Assembly (NCBI GenBank): GCA_034190875.2
Contig: CM067348.1
Location: 9,681,080 to 9,745,079, forward strand
Origin: Urechis unicinctus
Taxonomy: Eukaryota > Annelida > Polychaeta > Xenopneusta > Urechidae
Direction of reading: 5' to 3'
Length of the DNA stretch: 64,000 bases
This document shows positions 15,041 through 47,700 of the stretch, piece by piece (the stretch's first letter is position 1; each line of letters begins with the position of its first letter). The position numbers and the translations under genes are program-made. The notes beneath the pieces were generated by a model that made no database searches, had not been told where the DNA came from, and worked only from the letters and a program-made list of their open reading frames with translations.

Positions 15041-15440
15041 GTAGCCCTAGCCGCGCACGACGGTAATATAAATATATACCGTCGTGCACGGCTACGGTAT
15101 CCCAACAGACCAACTGTCGATCGTCTAGAGGAAGCGTAAGCTCCACTTGGTTCAAAAGAGCTACTTGTCGGACGGTGATATACATGTCATATACAGATAT
15201 ATACCGTCCTGCAGTGAATGTAGACACGCCATGGAAAACCACATTTCGAGCGATCGTCCCTTGTGGGGGCCATATCTTCAACACACTACTCTGGACCGAA
15301 TTTCGACCAGACGAGAGGTTGAAATGTCCTGGTCCAGTCAATCGTGTGGTGGTGACTTGCCCCGGTCGGACGGTTATATAAATATATACCCTCCAACACA
15401 CATCGTAAACACGCCACAGAAAACCATATATTTCGAGCGG
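15041..15440. repeat. Tandem family of AT-rich hairpins (three copies)
   Basis: Three inverted repeats share the core ACGGT-x-ATATA and TATATACC: 15041-15096 (arms about 23 bp, ACGACGGT pairing with ACCGTCGT), 15170-15209 (GGACGGTGATATA with TATATACCGTCC) and 15368-15394. The second and third are followed by related flanks (GTAGACACGCCATGGAAAAC near 15220, GTAAACACGCCACAGAAAAC near 15405) at a spacing of about 185-198 bp, so the unit is tandem as well as palindromic. No open frame is associated. Possibly a non-autonomous transposon or satellite. Confidence 0.7.
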
Positions 15441-16453
15441 TCAAGACTTCACGTCAATATTGTGTAATTACGTATCTGTATGTGTTTAGAATCTAGATGA
15501 ATATCTCCCGATTGACACTATTTTGGTTATCCACTGTCTCATTATTAAGCAATCATCACATAAACTTTGAGAATTGCAACTTTCGTTCACGACAACCTCC
15601 ATCTTGGAAATACAATGTCATTACGCAGTTTCAGTTTCACTCGCCATGTGGCAGCGGATATCCCAAAGACGTGTTATTTTGCTTTAATTGTCAAGGCAAA
15701 CTCAATATGTTGAATACATATTCCTTCTGTAAGGGAGGTATGACAAAATGATATTCATTGACAAAATGACACATGTACATAACATAATTCAATTTGAAAA
15801 GCTATTGATAGCTTGCAATGAACCTTGTCTGCGTGTACCTGCAGCATCCGATCTTGTCATTCAAAACAAACTTGGACTTTTCCAAATTTGTCTAGCCGGA
15901 TTCAATCGCCTTTGACGAATTCTCACACGGGAACTAACTCAACTTGTTCATAAATGTTCATAGATGTGAGAATTCATTCTTCATATGTACATTTGTATAT
16001 GTATCATTCATGAATGGAACTCGTATATTGTGTACGATTGTTTACCACGCGTTGGCTCTGATCATGGCAGGATGTCAATATGACCTCCTGCAGGGCTAGG
16101 TGGTGATATGCCCTAGTATGATTTTTGGATCTTTATCTTCTCACCTTTGGGATTCATCTTCATCAACATCCATTTCCCTTTCTAGCCTCATTTATCCCAG
16201 GAGACGACTGCTTAATCTCGTCAATCTTACCAAGTCAGCCTTGTAGGCACAATATGAAACATCATTGTTGGTGTGCCATTAAATCCTATTCTTACTTACA
16301 TGCTTGCTTACTTACTTACTTTCTTAATATCTTTTGCCAGATGTTATCAAAATGTACAAAGAAAACTCCATGGTTTAGTAGTTTAAACCCTGTACTTACT
16401 TATTCTGCACTCCCCATCTTTCAGCGTAGAGGTCTAAGGAACAATTCTCCGCC

Positions 16454-37348
<20,895 letters not shown>

Positions 37349-38362
37349 GAGACTGTTGGTGGGTGTTGTGTCTGTGAGAAATGTCTAGCAGCAGATTGCC
37401 TACAAGAAATGATTGGAATATCTCTTTGGTTGCATCACACAGTGCTGTCCAAAGCCTTTGATGCAGTGGTTAATGTTATACATATAACACTGGGTGGTTA
37501 TATATAAAGCTGTTGTTGTGGTTATGCATGGTCCTCATGGTTATTGATAATTATCTGACCTCATTGATGGTCATGTGTGACTGTTTTATGTGGTGTGGTT
37601 GATGGGTGAATGATTAGGTTCAATATGCTGGTATGCTGATAATTCATGGTTTATGATGCAAGGAAATAGTTTTGTTCCTTGATGTGGTTATGCGTCTGTT
37701 TACAGAGATTTATGTAATTATCTGTTATGTATATATAGATTCATATTTATATATTATACATGTATATAATATATATATATATACATAAATTATTGTGCAA
37801 TAATTTGCTGTTTTGAAATGTCGATGAATGGACAACATTCGCTTTCTTTGTATCGATTGTGTTATGTCTTCAGTCATTAAAGTCAATCAATGACCCAGCT
37901 TAAGCTATTAAGCAGAGTTATAGCTGATGGAATCCGAGGTTGTGTTTCGTAAAGTGTCGCAAGTCAAAATAAGACCATATATTGGAAGCCTTAGTTACAT
38001 CAATTTATCATTATCTGGTATATTATAGTGTCCCCATATACAATATACACTCATGTACATATTTTGTTTCCACATGTCTGTTATCAAAGTCGACTGCTGA
38101 ATATGCATGTTTACTCAAGTAAACCCATGGTTAATTGTTAAGGGTTGGTTGGTTAGTTTTTCCTGACTTATGTGATCATTTCAATCAATATATCACCCAC
38201 TAACAGGATGTTGTGCAACCACTGTCATTACTTGAAACCCTTTGTTGTGTTTGTTAATATTCATGTTGTTTACATTTTTAAGTGAGCTGTAACACACCCA
38301 AAGACTTAATTGTATGGTCCATTTATAATTTATCATTATATAACTGATGAATTTGGAATAAA
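37349..38362 (+). other. NALCN: NALCN 3' UTR and candidate polyadenylation signals
   Basis: Downstream of the stop at 37346-37348 the sequence is A/T-rich with no coding potential. Candidate signals are ATTAAA near 37876 and AATAAA at 38357-38362. The 16-mer CAATAATTTGCTGTTT occurs twice (near 37798 and 38382). From 38363 to the eIF4E2 stop codon at 38788 nothing else is seen, so the two genes converge within about 430 bp. Confidence 0.5.
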
Positions 38363-38787
38363 TGTTGTTTTCAAATTTATACAATAATTTGCTGTTTCAG
38401 CTCTCCTTGCCGTGAACTTCATATTTTGCAATGGTTAATTGATCATATTCCACAGAGAGGGCCAGGATGTGTATTCATAAAACTACATCATCCTCAAGCT
38501 TGTGAGAAACATACACATAAGCCCCCCTGTTAACACCCTCTCACCATTGACTTCACATACGTCTTGTATGAAATGCAACATCAAGGTTTGATGAGCCACG
38601 TTTTCTACGATGACTGAGGAGGATTGTTTTGCTTGGCATCAGCCCTAAACCTGGAATATAACTTGGCCTTTATTGATATGCCTAGACAGAAATGATCAAA
38701 GTCTGAAGTAGCTGCCGTATTTTGAATAGGTTTATTGTGATAATAGGATGAAGATGATGATGAGAGATGACTAGTGGGGTGACAACT

Positions 38788-40872
38788 TCACCTCATGAAT
38801 ACATCTGTATTTCTGTAGCTCGAATTGTCCCTGAAATCAAACCAAGCAAGAAATATCACAAACTGTTAAAGTACAGAGCTAATGGTACCCAAAGTCTAAA
38901 TGAGGCTACAAATTATTGCATGTTGCCTTGGTGAAATTGAGAAGTTAATACATATTGAAAGTAATTATAGTCATTTCTTCAGCAAGTTTGTCAATAACCC
39001 ACAACAGTACCCTCCATCAATGAATGAAATGATGTGTAGTCAATGTCCTAACCGATAATAATAACAATTATAAAAATGCAATATCATCCAATGAAAGCCT
39101 AAGCACACATCAGGAAGAACAGAACATGATCAAGACACGTCACACTCAGTCATATAGGCCCTGAATCCACTCACTTCAGACTGTCTGTGTGAGTTTTGTA
39201 TTCCATGATGGTGTTGGGTGGCAGGTTCAATATACGTTTCAAGACGTCTCTTATCCTGTTTGTCGTCTGCTGATCGTTGGCGATTTTATTCCACAATGAT
39301 AGGATATCCTCCTACAATAAGAAACATCACCACTTGAAATGGGTCAGACATTGAGTCCATGTTAAGTGGTTGATACTGTCTAAATACAGCTTGAATTAAT
39401 AAACAGTTTATGGTTAGCAAACTCCCAACTAGTAACATTGACAATGTCATGTTATAAGTTGAAATGATAAAGTTGAAATCATGTCTCTATATGATAAAAC
39501 CGGTAAGTCAATGCGTCATTCGATCCAAATCTGACCTATACAGGTAATGCAAGGTATCCAACAGCACCCAATGGATGCTCTTTGATCTCTAAGATAGTCT
39601 ATGTTCACAAATGATCCCTGTAGCTCATCTCACCTGGTACCTAACTGACACAACTGCCCCACAGATCTCTTCTCCGACCATGAACTGTTCACCCAGCATG
39701 GCTAACACCAGGTTCTCCCAGCACCGAGACACGAGGCCCTTCTTCAGACGGATGATCCACTTACCACCCGCTTTGTTGGCACTGTCCTGTACATAGATGA
39801 CAGATGGTGACATGCAAGTCTGCACAAAAAAACATCTTATTTTTAATGTCCATATTGGCCTTATTCTCACCTCCCACATGGGCCTTATTCCTGTTTTAAA
39901 AAGATGGAAGTCACAATGCCCAGTTAATTCACAGGGCCGTGCAATGTGACTGAAGTGGTTCCAAAACTGCTCCACCTGTTACAGTTACAAGGTTCATCGA
40001 TGAGATGTAGTAACAAGGATTTCATGCATCAGCAATGCAAGTAGTAGTATGCATGTACATGATGATGCACAAGTACAACTGTCGATAAAAGCTGTGTCAT
40101 AATTCTGATGACCTGGCAGTGACAATGACAAATGTGCTTTGCTTTAAGATTATAATTTTTTTTAAAACCAACATAATGCAGAGCTATAAGAATCAAACAA
40201 GTGGTTTGGAATAAACCAATCAATGAGAATCTCCCACACCAAAGTCAAATCAATGGAAAGCATACTGAGGCAAATGTTCCAACTTTCTTGAGGTTCTGGT
40301 CATATGACTGGGCAGTGTTTTGCTTTCCAGGGGAACGACGTGAGAACCATAGTGTGTAGTTGTACTGGAGAGGATGTTCACCGGGCTCAGCTTTCTTGAA
40401 CTGCAAGTCATAGGGATCCTATAAGTTGAGTGTTTAACTGTGCGCCAACACTGGTGTGTTACATGGTGCATAAAAAGGGACTCTATGTCTAAAATAATGG
40501 TTGATTGACTACTTACCTCATCTAAATCTGCAGGACACTTGGACTTCAAATCAGATTCCTCCTCCCCACTGTCTTCTGTCTTCAGCCTTGAGAAAACAAT
40601 CAACATCAATGAATGTAACAATATATATATGATTTTTGCAGTCTACGAACCGTTTGACACCCGATCGACCCTATTCTTGACAGGTAAAGATCAACCTGGA
40701 TCCCTGTACAGATCCCTCACACCCCGACCACCAGGACAGTGCCCAAATCACAACAGACGGAAAAACTCAAAGAATAAGAAGAACATGGCCAGATCTATAA
40801 AATATTTCAATTGATAAAGAAATGTTATCATTTTGAATCTTACAAAACTTACGCATCAAATTTGTTGTTCAT
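38788..40872 (-). CDS. EIF4E2: Eukaryotic translation initiation factor 4E type 2 (4EHP)
   Basis: Class II cap-binding protein that binds m7G caps without eIF4G and represses translation of selected mRNAs with GIGYF partners. Seven exons in transcript order: 40872-40853, 40586-40517, 40418-40266, 39975-39871, 39786-39634, 39311-39175, 38830-38788; about 226 aa (human 245). MNNKFDALK is identical in start to human 4EHP. Cap-stacking residues are Tyr69 (QSYDQN, Tyr in place of Trp56 of eIF4E is the 4EHP hallmark) and Trp115 (RPMWE); the dorsal partner-binding Trp is 86 (EQFWNHFSH). The basic pocket region GKWIIRLKKGL and GEEICGAVVSVR are present. The C-terminus is KDNSSYRNTDVFMR rather than the long vertebrate form ending in RLNVP, so this is a short-tail isoform or another last exon was missed. 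AATAAA on the minus strand is at 38736-38731. Head to head with MED4. Confidence 0.96.
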
Positions 40873-41026
40873 ATTTTGTTTATTGATTGTAAAAGCTTCA
40901 AGACTTGTAACTTCGTGTTTCCGATTTTTACTTTGCTCGACTTTATTGCATTTACAACAAGCTCATTGATTGGTTGCTTTAGACTACAAAACGGCGTCTC
41001 TGATTGGCTTTTCTTTCCCAAGCAAA
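40873..41026. promoter_or_regulatory. Likely bidirectional promoter between eIF4E2 and MED4
   Basis: Only 154 bp separate the two divergent start codons. The segment has no TATA box but carries two ATTGG elements (CCAAT on the minus strand) at 40969-40973 and 41003-41007, 34 bp apart, a spacing typical of NF-Y-driven bidirectional promoters. Both 5' UTRs must be very short or start within this segment. Confidence 0.65.
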
Positions 41027-43836
41027 ATGTCAGCCCCCAATACACGCCAAAAGCTGCTGTCAACGATAGAAGATGTGGAAATCATCGCTAAGTAATCAGC
41101 CGGGAATCACAATTTGTTTTGCTATGAATCTGAATTATAATTATCTATTTTAATTTTGTTTAACGTTCCCCATATTGGCATTGATCGTGACGTAGTAAGG
41201 CATTTTTCTCATTATCGCCCACAAAACAAAGACCGCTGTTGCCCCACAATCAACAGCCGGTTCGATAATTTTGTTGAGGGAGTACAAGCTCCCCAACTTG
41301 GTTCAATAGAGCTAGCCGCACCGGTTGCTTACATTCGGGCAATCTCTATCAGGTCATGAGCTACAGGACCCAAACTCGCCATATCTGCATATATGCCAAA
41401 ACTTGCCACTGCTATTGTAGTAATTGACATGTAATGGTAATTAAACTAATTCCGAGCGGTGAGCATAGAATCACTCGATTTCACTTTTAGGCCTGACGCC
41501 TGTATGTGTTCTTCTGTCTATATGTGCAGTATGTATGTTTTGCTAGAACAAATTACACATCACTGAGGTGATTCAGGGAGGGTGGGGGAGGGGTTTGATG
41601 GAAGGACAAACAGATAGTTTTGTTCATAGTTGATAGAACTATTTTTCCCCCCATTTACACCATTATTTACATAGGATTTGGAATTTAATTGGTTATTTTG
41701 GTAAGTCTAGCTTTTGCCTTTGTTTCATTAGAGAATTGCTGGACTTCATTGCTATGCCGAAAGCACAACGTCAAGATGATGTGAACACAGACCAATTGAT
41801 ACAGCTACTGATTGCCAAAGACAAAGAGCTAAAAGCAACACTACACACTGGTGAGCTTCAAATTACTATACAGAACAATAAATAAATATAAATCTTTCAC
41901 TTGGATCCATTATTGTGATCTATCTGATTGTATTATACAACCATTGATTGAACATCATGAAATATTCTTCTGGATTCCTGAAACAATGCCATAAATCTTC
42001 TGACCTTATTGTGTATTCTCATAGCCTGGGAGCAAGGTGAAATGCAGAAAAAGCTGGATTTGTTGAAATCTGAGGTCGAAGCTAGGGATGCTGATATTCG
42101 ACAGTTACAGCGTAATCTCAAAGAAGCTGAGAGTATTTTAGTAAGTTTTCCTCCAATATCTGATAAAATGACAGGTTCTTCTTCAGATGTAAGTTGCTTT
42201 TCACCATGCTTATAAGGCTTCATGTTGAGTGCCAAATTGATAACAAATCTACCCTTCATCATAACGTACCCTCTCAGTCATCAGTTGATGCAGTAACCCC
42301 CTACAACTGATACATTGAGGACATATTATTCTGCTTATCTGCTAATGTCATGTCAGACTGCAATCTAAAGATTCAATTATAATTGTTTGTATATTATTAA
42401 TCCTTCTGTAGTTTTGTTTCGCTGAATCTAAATTTATAAATAATGCCATGTCGTATACTTTCTATAACAGTGCTCATTAGTGTGCATCTGTTATGATCTT
42501 GAAACTTACAAAACAGTTTATTTGTCTTATTATGAGTCAATTTGGATGGGACGCCGTTTGCATAAATTGCCATCCAATCACATTGAAACAAGATTTATAA
42601 AATAAATCATATTGCTTCTTTAGGATAATCTGATATCTCCTTTCTTTTCTTTTCCCCATTTGTCATAATTATGTGTCTTTATAAATCAACATGCATTTTA
42701 TATCACAGGCCACTGCCATCTATCAAGCAAAGCAGAAGCTGCAGTCTATCAATCAAGCAAACTCAGCAAAAATTTCCTCAGAGGAGCTCATCAAGTATGC
42801 ACATAAAATTAGTGCTGCTAATGCTGTGGCAGCCCCACAGACATGGGCTCCAGGTGAAGTTATTTTTAAGATGAGTAACCGGTAAACATTATAATGAATC
42901 ACTTGTGATTAATCTTCAATACAGATGAAGCTTCAATTGTGAAGTCATAATGTCTCAAGAAATGCCCCATGTTGCACTATCTATTGCATGCTGTGACTTA
43001 AGGTGAAATTGCAGATGTACTGTAACTGTTGTACAGTTATTTATAAGTTGTATCAGCAAACATTGTGATACTCCCATCAATAACCAGTATGCTCGTATCA
43101 AATCTGTTCTGACCAAAGGAGGTGTTTAATTAATATTGCAAGTCTCATTGTTTTTTATAATGTTTAACTTAACAGCTGAAATTGGAAATGTTGTATTACA
43201 GGTGACCCGCGGAGACCCTATCCCACAGATATAGAAATGAGAATGGGTCTGCTGTCTAAATTCGGCGACCCTTCCTTCACAAGCCAGAGTTTGCAATCAC
43301 AAGCCAGCTTCCAAGAAAGTCCAGTTATGGGAAGGCCCCCGCTAGGTGTGTTGTAGTTAATTGGCATGGTTTTCCACATAAGGTGGGATTTAGCTGCCCT
43401 ACAGTAGCAATTGTGCCTTAAATACTGCCCCCATTCAATTTCATTCATTATTCACCCGAGAACACAGAAAGGCACATGAAAGCCCAATCTTTACTCGACA
43501 TGGATGCAAACAAAACAGTTTTAAAAACTAACAAAGATCATTGTCTATACAGCAAATTTGAATTTCCAGAACATGGTTACCATGCCAACAGAATAAATAT
43601 TTCCTGTTTCAGAGCACGGTTTGTCATCAACAGGTGGACATCAAGCTGGTCAACCCATGTCGTCATGGCAATCTGGAATGGAGATGACTAACAACCAGGG
43701 CGGAGCTGGCAGCCATTTTGGTTTGACCCCACCTCCCATGCATTCGTCTGGGTTGGACAGCAAGCATGTTAAAGACAGTGATGATGTGGAAATTATGTCC
43801 TCAGACTCTAGTAGCAGCAGCTCAAGTGATGAATAA
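41027..43836 (+). CDS. MED4: Mediator complex subunit 4
   Basis: Middle-module subunit of the Mediator coactivator of RNA polymerase II, acting in the nucleus next to MED7, MED9 and MED10. Six exons: 41027-41091, 41732-41850, 42025-42140, 42709-42853, 43202-43345, 43613-43836; 270 aa, the same length as human MED4. [20 protein letters not shown] matches the human STRERLLSALEDLEVL region, so the start is secure. Next come a coiled coil ([20 protein letters not shown]), the conserved [14 protein letters not shown] block, [18 protein letters not shown] and [14 protein letters not shown], the family's most invariant stretch. The tail is Gly/Ser/Met-rich and ends [20 protein letters not shown], an acidic-serine end also found in vertebrates and a plausible CK2 substrate. 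AATAAA lies at 44064-44069. Convergent with MED12. Confidence 0.97.
41286..41314 (+). repeat. Short dispersed repeat core in MED4 intron 1
   Basis: AAGCTCC-CC-AACTTGGTTCAA followed by TAGAGCTA closely matches 15138-15163 (AAGCTCC-ACTTGGTTCAA, then AAGAGCTA) beside the hairpin family upstream of NALCN. Apart from a short length difference only one base differs over about 26 positions, so both are likely remnants of one mobile repeat. Boundaries cannot be set. Confidence 0.5.
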
Positions 43837-44756
43837 ACTTCCACAACTTTCCATAATTTATGGTTTTGCCTGGATGCATTTTCATTGGAATATGTGTACT
43901 TCGTTTTATGTGTAATGGGAGACTACTGCTATCTAAAACAACAAAACTTATTTGGGTGAAAAACTTTGGAAAATTCACCACCTTGATTAAAGCTCTGAAA
44001 TTAGAATATGAATGTTCGAAGCAAAAAATTCTCCCCCTAAATAATCTGTGTGATTAACATATCAATAAATCTAACCACCTGATATTGTTCATAATCCTGT
44101 GAATAATTGACTTTAGAGTACATTGAGTATATATTTATTTGATCATACAATACAAGCATTCACATTCACAGACAACAACAATAAATATAGCATATACACT
44201 TGATCAGTTTTGTCCATGGAATTTATAAAAGTTCAAATTGTAATGAACACTAGCATTCAATCGGAGTGAATTGTGACTTTACCTGGGGCAATTTAAAGCA
44301 TGTTGGACGATGTCTAGTCAAAATTATTGGATCTTGTGATGTCATGAAAATTTAATACCATGTAGAACTCCAATGGGAAATACAGTTCTGACCACACTAT
44401 TTGAATTAAGTGTCACTTTTAGGTGATATAAACATGGAGGATCTTATTCGGAACGAACACATAATTCTGAGATATATTTACTTGCCATTAGTAAGAGTGT
44501 GTCTACAGGATAATGATTGACTTATTATATTCATGATGAAACGAATGAGCATGGTGTAGCTCCACCCCTTTTGAGTATTTAGTAGTCGGTAAAGTGATGG
44601 TTTGACAACAATCGCTAATATTACCTCTATTTGATTGGTTGGAAATAATGCTTTAATAGGAATTGATAATCAAGACGCACCATGACAATAAACTGGGCCA
44701 TAGTTCTATAAACACCTATGAGGTATTCTGCAACTCAACTGTCCATTACCACCACT
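43837..44756. other. Convergent 3' UTRs of MED4 and MED12
   Basis: No coding exon. It contains the MED4 signal AATAAA at 44064-44069 (+) and, for MED12 on the minus strand, an AATAAA at 44139-44134 plus an ATTAAA variant near 44652. If the distal MED12 signal is used, the two transcripts end within about 100 bp of each other. The rest is A/T-rich and unremarkable. Confidence 0.6.
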
Positions 44757-47700
44757 TCAATACTGCTGGTAAAAGTTACCCCCTGGAGCCCCGCCCTGTT
44801 GCCCCATAGTCCCACCCCCTGACATCTGCCTCTGCATCTGTTGTGGGTACATAGCCCGGACCTGCTGTTGCTGCTGCTGCTGTGGACCTTGCTGCATCGC
44901 TGACATCATTTGTTGACGTGACATTATCTGTTGCCGTGACACTGTGTAACCTGAGCCAGTGGTCTGTGGTCCACCAGGATTGTATCCTGTCATCGATTGG
45001 CCCATGTTGTTGTTGATTGGCATGGAGTTGCCCTGAGGGACTGCCCCTGTCCCGCTGATGTTTCCCATTCCCCCTATAGCAGTGTATCTGGAAAACAAAG
45101 ATACAGGCTTGACAAAAAGCAGCAATGATAGTTGATCAATATGAATAAGAAAGAACTGTACACCAGTCAAAATACATGACTAACTATCTAACACAAATGG
45201 ATGTATGCTTACGATCCTTCGATCAATTTGAATGTCAACTATCTGACGCAAATGTTCAACTGTCCAACAAGACTTTATACTTTTTTCCCCCCATGTTTCA
45301 ACTATTTTAAATCTTTCTCTGTATATACAGCTGTATTTAAATATTATTTTATATGATTTTGTTGTCTACATATATCTTTTTGCACATGAACCTGAGATAT
45401 CAACAGAGCAGTACCAACTATTGTGGACAGGGTCCATTGATCCCTGCATAGTTGTCCTCATTTTATGCACCAGTAATTAAATATCACATTGTTCTTACAA
45501 TATCAGTTAATCTCTAATTATTTCCATCATTGCATTCATAGATTGGCACATGCAGTCACTCTATATGTGCTAGGTTTATTCTCTGGGACATTTCTCTCCC
45601 AAATGTTTCTCATGGAATGATATATGGCCTCAGTACCTTGAAGTAGGAGTGCTGTACTGGCCGGACTGTGGTGGCTGTATGTATGGGCCGGCCTGGGTGG
45701 AGCCTGGCATCCTCTGCATAGCTCCGCCCCCTCCTGGATAACCCTGGCTGTATCCGGGCTGCTGGGGGGCCACCATGTTACCCCCTGCAGTGTCCATGCC
45801 TGGTTGCTGTGGCCCCATGCCCTGTGTATAGTTACTGTAACCCTGGTTCATACCTGGGGGGGGGGGGACAGGAAATGTAACATGAAATGTGGCTAGAATT
45901 GGTAGTTATCCACCAAGATCATTATAAAAAGTGGGCACTTCTTCACGTTGCTTAAAATTTAGCAACATACACTAATTTTGGTGACCCATTTATCTCGAAT
46001 CGAACACTGACTTATCCTTCCATATACTTGATTCACTAGGACACATAAACTTTGCTGTAATAGGGCACAAGTTAGTAAGTGGAACACGAAAATCATTCTC
46101 TACATATACCAGAATGACAGCCATACTTTGACCAAACATGTGTTTGCAAGGGAAATAAAAAGAGTTACTCATTATCTTACTATTCACATTATATGATTAA
46201 ACACAGCACACAAGACTTACTTTGGCCAGCCATGGGTTGAGGGAATCCCTGTGACGGCCCTGACATTCCTGGAGCCATGGATGGCCCTCCACTTCCATAC
46301 ATGCCCCCATCACTCATCCCCATACGGCCCATGCTAGCCGGGCCCGTCTGGCGATGCATGCCGAGACGTGCTCGTAACATCATCATGTTCTCTGCTGGGG
46401 GCGGACCTGCTGCTCGGCCCGTGTGAGGACCCCCCATAAAGCCGGCCGGACCCTGTGAGACCGTCTGGTGGCTGGGTTGGCGGGCTCGCAGATATTGGGT
46501 GAGAGCGGCTTTGGAGTTGGGTTGTGCAAAGCGAGGTCCACCTGTTGAGAAGAATCGGCAATACCACATGATAGGATGTATGGCATTGATGACTCGTTTG
46601 TTATTGAAATAACAATGAATGAATGCTGACAACTCATATTCCACATAGCAGGCACTCCAATCTTGAAATGACTCTTTCCTAGCCTCCAATATAAATATTG
46701 TATATGTAAACACCCTTACTTCCTAGTCTGTAATGTATATATTCTGTGTATTTAAGAGGATAGGGAGGAGGTGCAAATTCTGTATTAAGTTGATTTAGAT
46801 AAAACTTAGTCCGATTGATACAGAAGATGATGAGGTAATGACAATAGCCTCGTTTCAGATCATGATCATCAGGAGCCGTTGTTTATACAGGTTGAAATAT
46901 TCCCTCAGTTGCTCATACATACATCATCAAATTTGAGTTCATCAAAAGGTAGTTCCCGGAAAACAATAGCAGTTATCACAGAGCAAGAACGTTCACACAC
47001 CGGGCGGCAGATGCTGAGGAGGCATATACTGGCCAGTCTGTTGAGCTTGGGCAGGTTGTCCACTGGAGTACCAGTTGTTTGTGGGCTGTGGATGATACAT
47101 CTCCTGCCGACCAAACTGGGGTCCCATAGGAGCCATGGGGCCCTGCAAGCAATAGACCCACATCCATAAGAGATGGTGATGATCGCAATACTTCTGGACA
47201 TCTTCTCTTAAGCACTATTGTCTACTGGGCTCAGACCTCTGCCCACACTGGGTCATGAACCACCCTTAGCTGGGACAGATATCGGACTGGTTGGGGTCTT
47301 ACTCCCTCGGGGTTACTGACCTGTATGTTGTAGGTGACTGGGGTGGGGGTAGTGATGCGAGGAGATCCCCTCCTGTTGCGGCCTCGTTTGGATGGCTTCA
47401 CCGTTTTACCAGACTCGTTATGCTTGGCTTCCACTACAGGCAGGACGGCCTTCTCTTCCTGCTGTGTAACAAACAGGGCTATTGGTTCACGTCAGCATAC
47501 AAACATCACTTCACCATACAAATAATCACACTACTATACAATCACGGCCACATGTTGACTACACCATAAAGGTACACAGAAATGCTCATCTAACCCAAAC
47601 AACTACTTACTCACAATCATTCCAGAACACACACACACACATGCACACACACTCATGTAAAAACACACACACACACACACTCACTCACTCACTCTCTCAT

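Larger units (their letters stand above)
13761..16430. other. Intergenic stretch upstream of NALCN: repeats, no gene
   Basis: No coding region is supported. It holds a dispersed repeat (about 14455-14585), a perfect 10-bp inverted repeat TATCGATCTG/CAGATCGATA near 14342-14379 and a tandem family of AT-rich hairpins (15041-15440). The pyrimidine-rich tract ending in ctttcag near 16425 looks like a 3' splice site that opens the NALCN start-codon exon, so the NALCN 5' UTR probably has an upstream exon somewhere here. Confidence 0.55.
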
